A DNA stretch of 64,000 nucleotides from Oleiphilus sp. (GCA_006212045.1 PZPK01000016.1:38086-102085); one strand, 5' to 3'. Positions 16,366-25,853 are shown, counted from the first letter of the stretch. Notes: a model not told the origin generated them from the sequence alone. Program-made: numbers and translations.

Positions 16366-17274
16366 ATGAAAGAACCTGTTTTTATGAAGAACGCGAGAAA
16401 AGTCAGTATTGTTATTCCTGCAAAAAACGAAGGAAAAGCCTTGGTATGGTTTTTACCTTTACTAAAAAAAACTCGTCCTCATGACGAGATAATTATTGTC
16501 AACGACGGTTCAGATGATGATACATCAGCGCTGTGTTTAACGAATAGAGTAAAGGAAGTGAAGCATCCATACTCGAAAGGTAATGGGGCAGCAATCAAAA
16601 GCGGTGCCAGAGCGGCTAAAGGGGAAGTGATTGTATTTCTAGATGCCGATGGGCAACACCAACCCAAGTATATTGAGCGCTTGCTTGATCGTCTTGACGA
16701 GGGGTTCGACCTTGTTGTTGGGGCGCGCAGATCTCGGACTTCTCAGGCAGGTTTGGGTCGATGGGCCGCCAATAGCACGTATAACAAATTGGCGAGCTGG
16801 ATGGTGGGCGCTCGAGTTGAAGACCTGACTTCTGGTTTTAGAGCTGTTGATGCAAAAAAATTCAAACAGTTTCTGTACATGCTTCCGAATGGTTTTTCTT
16901 ATCCTACGACGAGCACAATGGCGTTTTTTCGTGCCGGTTATTCAGTAGCGTATGAGCAGGTTGACGTTCTAAAAAGAGAGGGCAAGAGTCATATTAAACC
17001 GCTGAAAGACGGTCTGCGTTTTCTATTGATTATTTTTAAAATTTGTACGTTGTATTCGCCGCTGAAACTTTTTGTACCTGTTAGTGCATCGTTTTTCGCA
17101 ATGGGCATTACCTATTACATGTTTACTTTTTTCGTTTACGGACGTTTTACCAATATGAGCATGTTATTACTAAGCACCTCAATTCTGATATTTATGATAG
17201 GGTTGGTTTCTGAGCAGATAACCATGTTGCAATACAAAGGTACGGATAGGGAGCATCAGCGAATGACAGATTAA
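16366..17274 (+). CDS. Polyprenyl-phosphate glycosyltransferase (GT2, DPM1/GtrB-like)
   Basis: A 302-residue protein; the ATG at 16384 (MKNARKVSIVIPAKNEG) is an alternative and perhaps better start. The GT2 domain has VIPAKNEG, IVNDGSDD and FLDADGQHQP (DXD-type metal site near residue 92), then the DLTSGFRAV block characteristic of dolichol/undecaprenyl-phosphate mannose synthase-like enzymes. Two membrane helices follow after residue 235. It should load a sugar onto a lipid phosphate, the donor required by GT-C enzymes such as the one encoded at 13910. Its stop overlaps the end of the next, convergent gene. Confidence 0.82.
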   Translation: MKEPVFMKNARKVSIVIPAKNEGKALVWFLPLLKKTRPHDEIIIVNDGSDDDTSALCLTNRVKEVKHPYSKGNGAAIKSGARAAKGEVIVFLDADGQHQPKYIERLLDRLDEGFDLVVGARRSRTSQAGLGRWAANSTYNKLASWMVGARVEDLTSGFRAVDAKKFKQFLYMLPNGFSYPTTSTMAFFRAGYSVAYEQVDVLKREGKSHIKPLKDGLRFLLIIFKICTLYSPLKLFVPVSASFFAMGITYYMFTFFVYGRFTNMSMLLLSTSILIFMIGLVSEQITMLQYKGTDREHQRMTD

Positions 17275-18206
17275 TCATTGTCGTTACGTGTTCCATTAAA
17301 GTAAGAAAGGCCTGCGCAAATTCGTACCAGGACAATACGGAGTTTCAGAGGTAGAACACCAAAGTAAATCACCATCGAGGTTATTCTTTTATATAGTGGT
17401 AAAAACAGTGCGCTAAATTGCATTAGCCGAACGGAAAACATGCGCAGCTCGTTTTGATCAACCTTGCAATAATGCATTTTCCTGTATTCAACTGGAAACC
17501 TCTTTCTAAACACTGTGCTGGCATGTTTTCCTGCTAGGTATTGTTTCTGACAGTAACTCTCCACCGATTCTGTGGTGTGGTGCACTAGTGGTGACAAACT
17601 GTTGTAAGCAATCTCTTCTTGCTGCTTCGGTAACTGTTGAATAAGCCTTAAAAGCAGGTCCCTATCTTCAAAACCGTAGGATTTATATTCCTCGTAGAAG
17701 CCGCCTGCCTTGATAAAAAGTGTTCGCCGAATAAGCACGTTCGTTGTTGAGAAACCAGTTGGTTCATCAATAGATTTTCGATCCTGAGAAGCGTTAAAGT
17801 AAAGCCCCCAAAAGTTAGGGGCAGGGTCTAACATACCAGCAAATACAAGGCTTTTTCCCTTGTTTATGGCGTCAAGAAACCCGTTTATATAGTTGTTGTC
17901 TTTAGCCTCACAGTCTGCGTCAATCAGTAATAGGTATTCTGAAGGTATAGTATTAGCTGCTGTATTGATGGACAGGCCTCTACCGATATTTTCAGCGTTG
18001 TGAATTGTGTAGAGTGTAAAGTGGGCGGGGCTTAAGCTTTCAATTAGTTCGCCGGTTTTGTCCGTTGATGCATCGTTGACGATTGTGACCGCAATCTTAT
18101 GTTTTGGTTCTGATGAAGCCAGAGCACGTTGCTTGTCCAATGAAAAAATTAATCGTGATATTGTTTGCTCAGCATTAAAAGCGGGAATAACGATATTGAT
18201 TAACAA
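17271..18206 (-). CDS. Glycosyltransferase family 2
   Basis: A 311-residue GT2 enzyme: VIPAFNAEQT at the N-terminus, IVNDASTDKT, and LLIDADCEAKD as the metal-binding DXD-like site near residue 96. A GFEDRDLLLRL block near 183 resembles the acceptor/base region of N-terminal galactosyltransferase-like members. No membrane helix is convincing apart from a hydrophobic C-terminal stretch. It is convergent with the preceding gene (four-base overlap of ends) and divergent from the next glycosyltransferase. The sugar and acceptor are unknown; context suggests modification of pilin or surface glycans. Confidence 0.8.
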   Translation of the reverse strand: MLINIVIPAFNAEQTISRLIFSLDKQRALASSEPKHKIAVTIVNDASTDKTGELIESLSPAHFTLYTIHNAENIGRGLSINTAANTIPSEYLLLIDADCEAKDNNYINGFLDAINKGKSLVFAGMLDPAPNFWGLYFNASQDRKSIDEPTGFSTTNVLIRRTLFIKAGGFYEEYKSYGFEDRDLLLRLIQQLPKQQEEIAYNSLSPLVHHTTESVESYCQKQYLAGKHASTVFRKRFPVEYRKMHYCKVDQNELRMFSVRLMQFSALFLPLYKRITSMVIYFGVLPLKLRIVLVRICAGLSYFNGTRNDND

Positions 18207-18264
18207 AAATGTCCTCCCCTCAGAATAGTTGGCTAAACTCAGAGTTTAAATGAATTAATCATAG

Positions 18265-19179
18265 GTGAGTATTCTTTTGATCACGAAACATCGGCCTTTC
18301 GTCACCGTCATTGTTCCTGTATTCAATGATTATGAGGGGTTAATTTCAACGCTCAATGCACTTTCAGTTCAGAGTTATCCGCGAAACTGTTTTGAGGTTG
18401 TTGTGGTCGATAATGGCTCTTGTCCCAAGGTTGGTTTGGCGGGATTAACCTTGCAGATGACGGTAAGGCTTGTTGTAGAAACTCGCCCCGGAAGCTATGC
18501 AGCCAGAAATTCTGGTATTCTGGCGGCCAGAGGCGACGTGCTCGCTTTTACTGATGCAGACTGCATTCCGGATTCGGAGTGGTTAAGCAATGCGTTAAAT
18601 TGTCTTGGGGACAATAGCGCTCGGAACATTGTGGGTGGTGATGTTCATGTCGTTAATAACGCCCGCGAATTAACGTGGGCTGCCACATATTCTATATTTG
18701 CAGGCTTCCAACAAAAAGATAATGTGAGTCTGCGAGGTTTTTCAGCCACAGCAAACATGGTCGTATACAAAGATGCTTTTGATGCTGTTGGCCTATTTGA
18801 CAGCAGCCTGCTTTCCGGAGGCGATAGTGAATGGTGCTGGAGGGCTGCCAAAGAAGGCTATCGGGTCAGGTTCGAAAAGAGTGTGCTTGTAAAACATCCT
18901 TGCAGAACTTCGCTAAGGTCGCTTGCGGTGCAGGCTAGAAGGGTTGCCGCTGGAAGACTTCAGTTAAAAAAGAAGGGATACTTAATCAGCGGGTCTGTTT
19001 CTTCCAGATCGCATGTGGAAAGAAAATCACTGGTATCGGTAGTTGGTCGGATAGTTTCGAATTCAGAAACCGGCAATTGCGACAAGATAAAAATATTACT
19101 GGTTGGTGCAATTATTCGATTTATTTCGGCAATTGAAATCGTTAGGCTGCGCTTCGGCACGTTGGCAGAGAGGCGTTAG
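18265..19179 (+). CDS. Glycosyltransferase family 2
   Basis: A 304-residue GT2 protein beginning with a GTG at 18265. VTVIVPVFNDYEG, VVVDNGS and the AFTDADCIPD block (metal site near residue 93) define the nucleotide-sugar binding fold. GGDSEWCWRA near residue 186 is the usual ED/EW acceptor-side motif of this subfamily. It lies four bases before the next glycosyltransferase gene, forming a two-gene operon. Substrates are unknown. Confidence 0.8.
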   Translation: MSILLITKHRPFVTVIVPVFNDYEGLISTLNALSVQSYPRNCFEVVVVDNGSCPKVGLAGLTLQMTVRLVVETRPGSYAARNSGILAARGDVLAFTDADCIPDSEWLSNALNCLGDNSARNIVGGDVHVVNNARELTWAATYSIFAGFQQKDNVSLRGFSATANMVVYKDAFDAVGLFDSSLLSGGDSEWCWRAAKEGYRVRFEKSVLVKHPCRTSLRSLAVQARRVAAGRLQLKKKGYLISGSVSSRSHVERKSLVSVVGRIVSNSETGNCDKIKILLVGAIIRFISAIEIVRLRFGTLAERR

Positions 19180-19183
19180 GCCA

Positions 19184-20380
19184 ATGGCGAGAATGCTGGT
19201 ATTAACCACAACGTACCCTCTAGGTCCAGATGATCCGCAACCAAGATTTGTAGAGTACCTCTCAAAAGGTTTATCAAAAGATAATAAAGTTTGGGTCTTG
19301 GCTCCTTCCATTAAAGGGCGACCGCAATCATGTCACTCCGATTTTCCGATTGTGAAACGATACCGTTACTTTTTCGCGTGTGGGGAAACACTTTGTGGTG
19401 GTGATGGGGTGCTAGAGAACCTAAAAAATAATCGCTTACGCTTGTTGTTATTGCCTTTCTTTATGGTCGCTCAATTCATGGCGGCAGTTCGTTTGGTGAG
19501 AAAGCATAATATTGATGTAATTCATGCACATTGGATAATCCCGCAGGGTTTGATAGCAGTCTTGCTATCGCTTTTAAGTCGCCGAAGATTGAAAGTGCTT
19601 GTTACAGCACATGGCGCAGATCTATTTGCGCTCCAAGGAACTGTTCTGGCTAGGTTAAAGCGCTTTGTGATGCAAAAAGCTGACAGCGTAACGGTGGTTA
19701 GTGAAGCAATGAAGCAGCGTTGTATTTCTTGTCATGGAATTGACAGTACCAGAATTTCAGTCGCACCAATGGGGGTCGATTTAAACACAACTTTTGTCCC
19801 CAAGGGTGTTAAGAATAAACGTAGACTTGTTTTTGTGGGACGTTTAGCCGAAAAAAAAGGTATCGATACTCTTCTGAAAGCAGTTTCGATATTGCAACCG
19901 AAACAAGAGTTCGTGGTTGACATCATTGGTGGTGGCAGCAAGCTGGATTATTACAAGTCCCAGGCAGACAGATACCGAGTGTTGGATCGTGTTCTTTTTC
20001 ATGGCGCCATAGAAAATGCATCGATTGGAAGTTTTTTACAGCATGCCTCCATAGCAGTCTTCCCTTTTAGAGTAACTACCGATGGTGATCAAGAGGGGCT
20101 TGGCTTGACCATGGTAGAAGCGATGGGCTGTGAGTGTATAGTGATCGCATCCGACTTACCGGCAGTGCGGGATGTTGTAAAAGACGGCGTTACAGGGTTT
20201 CTTGTGGAAGCTGAGTCCGCAGAATTACTTGCGGAACAGATTGATCGTGTGTTGTCAGATCAGGATAAGCTTGACTCGTTGAGGATAAATGCAAGACAGC
20301 ACGTACTACGTTCGTTTGACTGGTCGATAGTGGCTGCTAGATACAATGGCATACTAAAAGGTTTCTACCGCCTTGATTGA
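19184..20380 (+). CDS. Glycosyltransferase family 4
   Basis: A 398-residue GT4 enzyme. I choose the ATG at 19184, four bases after the previous stop and giving the usual start MARMLVLTTTYP, rather than an in-frame ATG at 19103 inside that gene. A two-domain GT-B fold is visible: VIHAHWIIPQG and TAHGADLF in the N-domain, then FVGRLAEKKGID and DGDQEGLGLTMVEAM (the E-x7-E region) in the C-domain. It is a retaining glycosyltransferase using a nucleotide sugar in the cytoplasm. It is convergent with the next gene, overlapping its end by 16 bases. Confidence 0.85.
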   Translation: MARMLVLTTTYPLGPDDPQPRFVEYLSKGLSKDNKVWVLAPSIKGRPQSCHSDFPIVKRYRYFFACGETLCGGDGVLENLKNNRLRLLLLPFFMVAQFMAAVRLVRKHNIDVIHAHWIIPQGLIAVLLSLLSRRRLKVLVTAHGADLFALQGTVLARLKRFVMQKADSVTVVSEAMKQRCISCHGIDSTRISVAPMGVDLNTTFVPKGVKNKRRLVFVGRLAEKKGIDTLLKAVSILQPKQEFVVDIIGGGSKLDYYKSQADRYRVLDRVLFHGAIENASIGSFLQHASIAVFPFRVTTDGDQEGLGLTMVEAMGCECIVIASDLPAVRDVVKDGVTGFLVEAESAELLAEQIDRVLSDQDKLDSLRINARQHVLRSFDWSIVAARYNGILKGFYRLD

Positions 20381-21303
20381 ATTAGCTGTGTGACGCCAGA
20401 CAGAAATTTACTGGTTTGCAACGCTATTTCACGAAGTACTGGCGCAACAGTATTCTGCCAGTAATACGGAGCTTCAGGATTTTTTTGTAAGGTGATCAGG
20501 GTTTTTTTTAAGCAAACTGGTATGAATAATAATGCAAGAACAAGTAGTGCTGATATGGTGGGTTCTCTGTCTTGACTGCTCCAGTAATCACGTCCAACTG
20601 CCTTGCCCTGTTGCCAAAACCAACTTAGAGTTTGTTTTTTTAAGCCGACATAGTGGTAAATAATAACGTTTGGGTCAAATCCCAGTATAAATCCTTGCCT
20701 GCGAGCGGTTTCCTGAACGTAGTTTTCTTCGCCATAAGCGACTGAGTGCCCGTGCATCCCCATTTGAGTAGGAAAGCCCTTTGTTGATTCGAGAAGTTTT
20801 CTGCGATAAACAGCATTTCCACCGCTGAAACATTGATCTGTCAGAATCGAGGGTGATTTGAAAGTAAGCCAGCTAGTGTTACTTCCATATGAATCACGAT
20901 ACCAATGTACTTTGCCGTCTCTATACCATGGTAAGTAGGCACCTCCAAATGCATCATAATCTCTTTCCCGGATCGTATGTTGGATTTGAGAGAGCCAGTT
21001 CTTGCTCGGGTAAGCATCGTCATCAAGGTAGACAATCCACTGACCTTGTGCCTCTGATAACCCTTTATTTCGCGCATAACTCAAGCCTTGCATGGGTTCT
21101 ATGTGATATTTTGCCAGGCATCTGTTCTTTGCAACCCAGTCTCGAGCGAATGTTTCTGTGTCGTCCGACGAGTTGTTGTCTATTATTAATAATTCACAGT
21201 CTTTTGTTGTTTTCAGCTGGCATGACAAGTGTTCAAGCAGGTTTTCCAAGAACCATTTTCTATTGTAGGTACAAACTACTATCGAGAGGTTGATGGCCAC
21301 CAC
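20365..21303 (-). CDS. Glycosyltransferase family 2
   Basis: A 312-residue GT2 enzyme. SIVVCTYNR, LIIDNNSSDDT and VYLDDDAYPS (metal site near residue 95) are present, then GGNAVYRRKLL and GEENYVQE near residue 195. A hydrophobic helix near residues 245-265 may tether it to the membrane. It faces away from the phosphoethanolamine-transferase-like gene across a 178-bp gap and is the last of the minus-strand genes in the island. Donor and acceptor unknown. Confidence 0.8.
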   Translation of the reverse strand: MVAINLSIVVCTYNRKWFLENLLEHLSCQLKTTKDCELLIIDNNSSDDTETFARDWVAKNRCLAKYHIEPMQGLSYARNKGLSEAQGQWIVYLDDDAYPSKNWLSQIQHTIRERDYDAFGGAYLPWYRDGKVHWYRDSYGSNTSWLTFKSPSILTDQCFSGGNAVYRRKLLESTKGFPTQMGMHGHSVAYGEENYVQETARRQGFILGFDPNVIIYHYVGLKKQTLSWFWQQGKAVGRDYWSSQDREPTISALLVLALLFIPVCLKKTLITLQKNPEAPYYWQNTVAPVLREIALQTSKFLSGVTQLIQSRR

Positions 21304-21481
21304 TTAAATCCCTGACTGAGTTGGTTGCGTGAATAAATCTAGTACCAATTAAGGCGCAAAATATAGCAAAAACTTAACCGGCTGATACGCTAAAAACGTA
21401 AAAGAACATGGAAGTAAATTCTCTCATGAATGCAAAAAAATTCATATTTGTTCTGGTTAGAACTCCCTAGGCAATCCTCAC

Positions 21482-24418
21482 ATGCTGAAGACTGAAATCA
21501 ATCACCTTTTTTGGATAGCAGTATTTTCCTTAATGATGTCTTTTTGCTGTATTTTCTTGATCGCACCGCTGGATGTAGCAGAAACCCAAACTCTAATTAC
21601 CGATCAACAGCTTTCGGTGAAGGGAAATGATTCGACGAATCCCGGTGCTAGGTTACGGCATGACCTTCGGGGAAAACTGTTCATAAAACCGGGTAGGAGC
21701 CGATCTATAGCTGTGACCTATACTTCGTCTCAGGACACTAACTTGAGACTTGAATTAAGAAGCCGTCGTTTTGTTCAGGAGTGCTCAGAAAGTGGCGGGT
21801 CTTTGGATGTAAACGTATACAAGAACAACGAACTGATATATTCGTCCAATCAGATTCTAGGCCAGAATAATGAGGTGTATATAGATGCGAAAAGGGGCGA
21901 CTCTGTTTCAATAGAGCTTGGGAAGAATCAATACCATTGCACTTGGCTCGTGGCTAGTTTCACCAATGAAGACTTAAATCTTAGCGTCCGAAAGATAGCG
22001 CTGGTTTTTTTGCTAGCAATTTTCATAGGCTATTGCACTTGCCAAAAAGCAATGTCGCTCGTGCTTAAGTTTTGCCTGGTTTTTTCACTATTTATGGTCG
22101 CTGAAAAAGAAACATTCGGGACTATTCAGTACTCGTCAGTTTTAACCTATCTTGCACTTTCCATGTTTGTTATCAGCTTGGCTCTTTTATTGAGCCGTCT
22201 CTGTGCGCTGGGTTCTTACAGCTTTAAGTGGCTTGCCATATTTCTGAATATAGCGGTTTCAATCTTAGTTTGTATAACTCCCGCGGTTTTTATTATCTAT
22301 ACAAAAGATTTTAATCACGCTTTAGATCAGGATTCATTGTTCGCAATTTTCCAAACCAATTTTTCGGAAGCGGCAGAGTTTGTTGATGGCTTTATTTCAG
22401 TAAGCAGTCTGATCCTATTGCTCCTGGGTTTGGCGATTATAGTTGTTGTAACTTTAATCCTTTATAGGCACGTCAATAATCGAATGGGGCATTGGGATGT
22501 CCTTTTGTTCTCGTGCCTTATCGTTTTCTCAGGTTATCAAATTCATAATGATGCGGACACTCTGCGTATCTTTAGTTTTACCGAAGGAAGCTGGAGTAAA
22601 TATCAGGCAGAATTAGTAAAGTTTCAGCTGATTCTTGAAAAACGGAACGCGGGCAAAATAAAGTACGACGCATACAAAGAAAACAACAATGAGACTTATA
22701 TTGTAGTTGTTGGGGAATCGGTTAATAAAGCACATTTGGGCTTATATGGATATGTGCGTGAGACAACGCCAAGGCTGTCACAATACTTGTTGAATGGCAG
22801 TCTGATGGTGTTCGAGAATGCGTTTTCCAGCCACACACATACGATGCCAACATTATCTCTAGCGCTTACGCAAGCCAACCAGCATAACGGTAAGGAATAT
22901 TTCAACGTTCCTTCAGTGCTAGATTTACTTGATTCAGCTGGTGTTAGAACGGCATGGGTGACAAATCAGGTGGTATATGGAGACTGGGATAACCTAGTTT
23001 CAGTTCTGGCCGCTGGAGCGGACGAGCGCCATAATTTAAATAAAAATATAGGGACTTCAACACGAACAACTAGTTTTGATGCTGATGTGATACCGGTGGT
23101 ATCAGAAATTTTGGGCAGGGGAGAAGCTGAAAACCGCATTATTTTTGTTCACTTAATGGGAAGTCACGGAAAATATTGTAACAGATTCCCGATCGAGTAT
23201 AAGGTCTACAATGGTGAGCTTGATGTTGGAGATTTTGGCAATGCCGCGAAGCAAGAGAACCTTGCGAACAGGCTGAATTGCTACGACAACAGTATTTTGT
23301 ATTCAGATTATGTCGTGTCAGAGCTTATTGAAGAACTTAGAGCGATCGAGGGTGTCTCCGGGCTTGTTTACTTTTCAGATCATTCCGAAGATGTGCTGCG
23401 CGGGCTGGGACACAACGCAGCGCAGTTCACGATGGAAATGACCCAAATACCATTGTTTGTATGGCTTTCTGAAGATTATCAACAGTTATATCCAGAAAAG
23501 ATACGCGTATTAAAAGGGAATGCTTATCAGCTTTTTTCAAACGATCTGATTTATGAAACCTTGTTGGGAATTACAGGTATAAAAACTCCCTACTATGAAG
23601 AAAAACACGACCTGTCCAATGAAAAGTATGCGCTCCCCCCGGAATCAAGCTTGACTCTTCATGGCCAGCGTCTCTATTCAAATAGCGCCGAATATCGGAA
23701 GTTTGAGTCAGTGGCGGGCCTGAAGAAGCTAGAACAACTTTCAAGAGTTATTCCCCATAGAGTAAATACCCTCGGTAAGCTTGGCCAAATTATACACAGT
23801 GGATTTAGGGCCTTTGAGTTAGATGTAATTTTCCGCGAAGGACATTTTTTTGAAGTGGGGCATGATGATAGTAATGCGACAGGGCAAAGCTTGGAAGGAA
23901 TATTGAACAGGCTGGAGTCGCAAAAATATGAAAAACTATGGTTAGATGTCAAGAATGCTGGTGAAGAAAACATTGGGCAGATGTTACAGGTATTGGAAAA
24001 ACTGAATAGAAAATTCGGACTAAAAGAAAAACTGATATTTGAGTCTTCATCACAATCTTTTTATATGAAGGAAATTTCAGATGCGGGTTTCCATACTTCC
24101 TACTACCTGCCAACACAGCACATAAAAAATCTTCTTGAAAACGGCGATGGTTATGATCTTGCATTGCAAGCGAAGGCTTTTGCTGAACAGGCGAACACTC
24201 AATCGTTGTCCGCCGTATCTTTTGACAGTGACCTATACCCATTTGTTGATAAATACCTTGGGCCAATTCTTGATGAGGAAGTTGTTTTCCATACCTGGAA
24301 TCTAAGGCTTCGCTTAAATGATCAGCACTTTTTGTCAGAATTACTGTCAAGCGATATTTACAAGGATGAGAGAATTAAGACGATACTCATTAACTATAAA
24401 ACAGCATTTAATTTTTGA
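21482..24418 (+). CDS. Fusion of phosphoethanolamine-transferase-like (sulfatase-fold) and GDPD-like domains
   Basis: A 978-residue membrane protein in several parts. One N-terminal helix (about 10-30) is followed by a periplasmic beta-rich region (about 35-170). A cluster of helices (about 175-335) comes next. From about residue 404 an alkaline-phosphatase-fold catalytic domain resembles EptA/PptA: GESVNKAHLGLYGY with the metal Glu near 412, the likely nucleophile Thr in SSHTHTMPT near 453, YFSDHSEDV near 630 and GHN near 642. After residue 755 a second enzyme-like domain resembles glycerophosphodiester phosphodiesterases: HR at about 759, FELDV near 780, VGHDD near 795. EptA-type enzymes are about 540 residues and lack this tail. 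In the pilin island it could decorate pilin or lipid A with phosphoethanolamine or phosphoglycerol. The function of the fusion is unknown. Confidence 0.7.
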   Translation: MLKTEINHLFWIAVFSLMMSFCCIFLIAPLDVAETQTLITDQQLSVKGNDSTNPGARLRHDLRGKLFIKPGRSRSIAVTYTSSQDTNLRLELRSRRFVQECSESGGSLDVNVYKNNELIYSSNQILGQNNEVYIDAKRGDSVSIELGKNQYHCTWLVASFTNEDLNLSVRKIALVFLLAIFIGYCTCQKAMSLVLKFCLVFSLFMVAEKETFGTIQYSSVLTYLALSMFVISLALLLSRLCALGSYSFKWLAIFLNIAVSILVCITPAVFIIYTKDFNHALDQDSLFAIFQTNFSEAAEFVDGFISVSSLILLLLGLAIIVVVTLILYRHVNNRMGHWDVLLFSCLIVFSGYQIHNDADTLRIFSFTEGSWSKYQAELVKFQLILEKRNAGKIKYDAYKENNNETYIVVVGESVNKAHLGLYGYVRETTPRLSQYLLNGSLMVFENAFSSHTHTMPTLSLALTQANQHNGKEYFNVPSVLDLLDSAGVRTAWVTNQVVYGDWDNLVSVLAAGADERHNLNKNIGTSTRTTSFDADVIPVVSEILGRGEAENRIIFVHLMGSHGKYCNRFPIEYKVYNGELDVGDFGNAAKQENLANRLNCYDNSILYSDYVVSELIEELRAIEGVSGLVYFSDHSEDVLRGLGHNAAQFTMEMTQIPLFVWLSEDYQQLYPEKIRVLKGNAYQLFSNDLIYETLLGITGIKTPYYEEKHDLSNEKYALPPESSLTLHGQRLYSNSAEYRKFESVAGLKKLEQLSRVIPHRVNTLGKLGQIIHSGFRAFELDVIFREGHFFEVGHDDSNATGQSLEGILNRLESQKYEKLWLDVKNAGEENIGQMLQVLEKLNRKFGLKEKLIFESSSQSFYMKEISDAGFHTSYYLPTQHIKNLLENGDGYDLALQAKAFAEQANTQSLSAVSFDSDLYPFVDKYLGPILDEEVVFHTWNLRLRLNDQHFLSELLSSDIYKDERIKTILINYKTAFNF

Positions 24419-24424
24419 TAAATG

Positions 24425-24447
24425 ACACAACTCTGTGTTTAATTTTT
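24425..24447 (+). terminator. Weak terminator after the fusion gene
   Basis: ACACA and TGTGT pair around ACTC and are followed by TTAATTTTT, starting seven bases after the stop codon. The stem has only five pairs, so termination is probably partial. Confidence 0.35.
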
Positions 24448-24486
24448 ACATAGTTAGCGGGCAGTCTCCTAAGAGAATGAATTTGC

Positions 24487-25425
24487 ATGAACGATAGTCC
24501 AAAGGTTTCTGTCTGTGTTCTGGCATTTAATCACGAACCCTATATCGGTGGGTGCCTAACCAGCATTTTGTCCCAAGAGGTAAGCTTTTCTTTTGAAGTT
24601 ATTGTTGGTGTAGACAAGTCAGATGATCAGACGCGGGAAATTGTCGAAGATTATGTTGCCCGGTTCCCAGGTAGAGTAAGGGCCATCTATCACGCAGAGA
24701 ACGTCGGAGGGCAAGAAAACTACTTCGCCGTACACAGAGCCGCAAGCGGGGATTTCGTCTGTCATATTGATGGTGATGATATGACACTTGACGGTAAGTT
24801 AGAGGCCCAATATCAAGTTTTGAGTTCGGACCCCGACTTGGTGATGTGTACTCATAATATGTTCGCGATAGGATCGCAAAACCGAATATCCAAAACACTT
24901 TGGAATCCGCGAAAAGAGGGGCGTTATAACCTGAAGTTTTACTTGTTTAATATGCCTTTTTTCTGTCACTCCTCAAAAATGTATAGAAAAAGCAAAGCTC
25001 TGCACTTAAATCGGAAATTCGGAGAAAGATATGATTTTGAACTGTCTTTTTCGGACCTTTGTGCGGGAGATGTTTATCATATAGAAAGGCCATTGGGCGC
25101 CTATAGAATCGGCGCCGGCACGTCGACAAACCATGGTGAGTCAGTAGTAAATGAAAGTATGGCCTATGCAGCAATTGCACTGTATGACAGAGCGAGAGAT
25201 TATTTTCCGGAACGTGTATGTAATTCGGCTCGGGCGAACAAGACTATACAGCTAGCTAGACAGGCAGCGCGAGGGGAAGGATGGATCCAAATGAAGCTGT
25301 TCCTGTCGCTTGTAAGAGGTAAGCATGCCCTTTCTGCCTACTATTGTTATTTACGTCTCGTTTCAACATTACCAGTTGCACTAAAGCGGAGATTAATGGT
25401 GCCAAAGACGAAACTGCCGATATAA
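24487..25425 (+). CDS. Glycosyltransferase family 2
   Basis: A 312-residue GT2 enzyme with VSVCVLAFNHEPYI, the VGVDKSDDQT block and CHIDGDDMTLDGK, whose DGDD is the metal-binding site near residue 97. The middle and C-terminal parts resemble those of the glycosyltransferase at 40531, including a conserved GAYRIGAGTSTNHG-like versus SSYRRYSEGSVT-like stretch. It closes the pilin-modification island, 68 bp after the fusion gene. Sugar specificity cannot be read. Confidence 0.8.
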   Translation: MNDSPKVSVCVLAFNHEPYIGGCLTSILSQEVSFSFEVIVGVDKSDDQTREIVEDYVARFPGRVRAIYHAENVGGQENYFAVHRAASGDFVCHIDGDDMTLDGKLEAQYQVLSSDPDLVMCTHNMFAIGSQNRISKTLWNPRKEGRYNLKFYLFNMPFFCHSSKMYRKSKALHLNRKFGERYDFELSFSDLCAGDVYHIERPLGAYRIGAGTSTNHGESVVNESMAYAAIALYDRARDYFPERVCNSARANKTIQLARQAARGEGWIQMKLFLSLVRGKHALSAYYCYLRLVSTLPVALKRRLMVPKTKLPI

Positions 25426-25853
25426 ATTCAATACAAAATGGTGAAAGAGGTGAAAGACCGGTAACTTTCGAATAATCGCGAGAGTACTGCAGAGGTTTTA
25501 CCCAGTTTACCGACCCCAATTCTGGCGAAGATTAACAATCTGTTTTGTGACTCTGTATGCGCCAAAACAAAGCGTCATTACGAACACAAAAAGAGTCTGA
25601 GTAATCAGATAGATAACCGAATTCATACGAGAGTCAGTGTAGCCAATTTCAAACAAGCTTTGAAATGTTAGTGTGCTTAGAATTGCAACGAATACTACCG
25701 GGCAGATATCAGCAGGCCTGGAACGAAGTAGTAAAAATAATGCGTTGTAATTCAATGGATTGCTATGAGAGATAGTGTGGGAAATTCAGGTTTTTAGTTG
25801 CGAGAGTTTGTTGTGCGTAAAGAGGCTGAATTGAATTCAGCCTCCAGTTGAGT
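25426..25853. other. Sparse intergenic region with one doubtful small ORF
   Basis: About 430 bp between a plus-strand glycosyltransferase and a minus-strand ComEA-like gene. Only a doubtful 82-codon minus-strand reading frame with two hydrophobic segments is seen. No terminator with a clear T-run and no tRNA was found. Confidence 0.5.
25507..25755 (-). CDS. Possible small membrane protein or gene remnant
   Basis: 82 codons with two convincing hydrophobic segments (about residues 18-34 and 47-67) and a basic C-terminus, a pattern unlikely from random sequence. The only start is a TTG without a good ribosome site, and the frame is open for about ten more codons upstream without ATG or GTG. It may be the decayed 3' end of a membrane protein gene. 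I do not recognise a family. Confidence 0.3.
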   Translation of the reverse strand: MNYNALFLLLRSRPADICPVVFVAILSTLTFQSLFEIGYTDSRMNSVIYLITQTLFVFVMTLCFGAYRVTKQIVNLRQNWGR

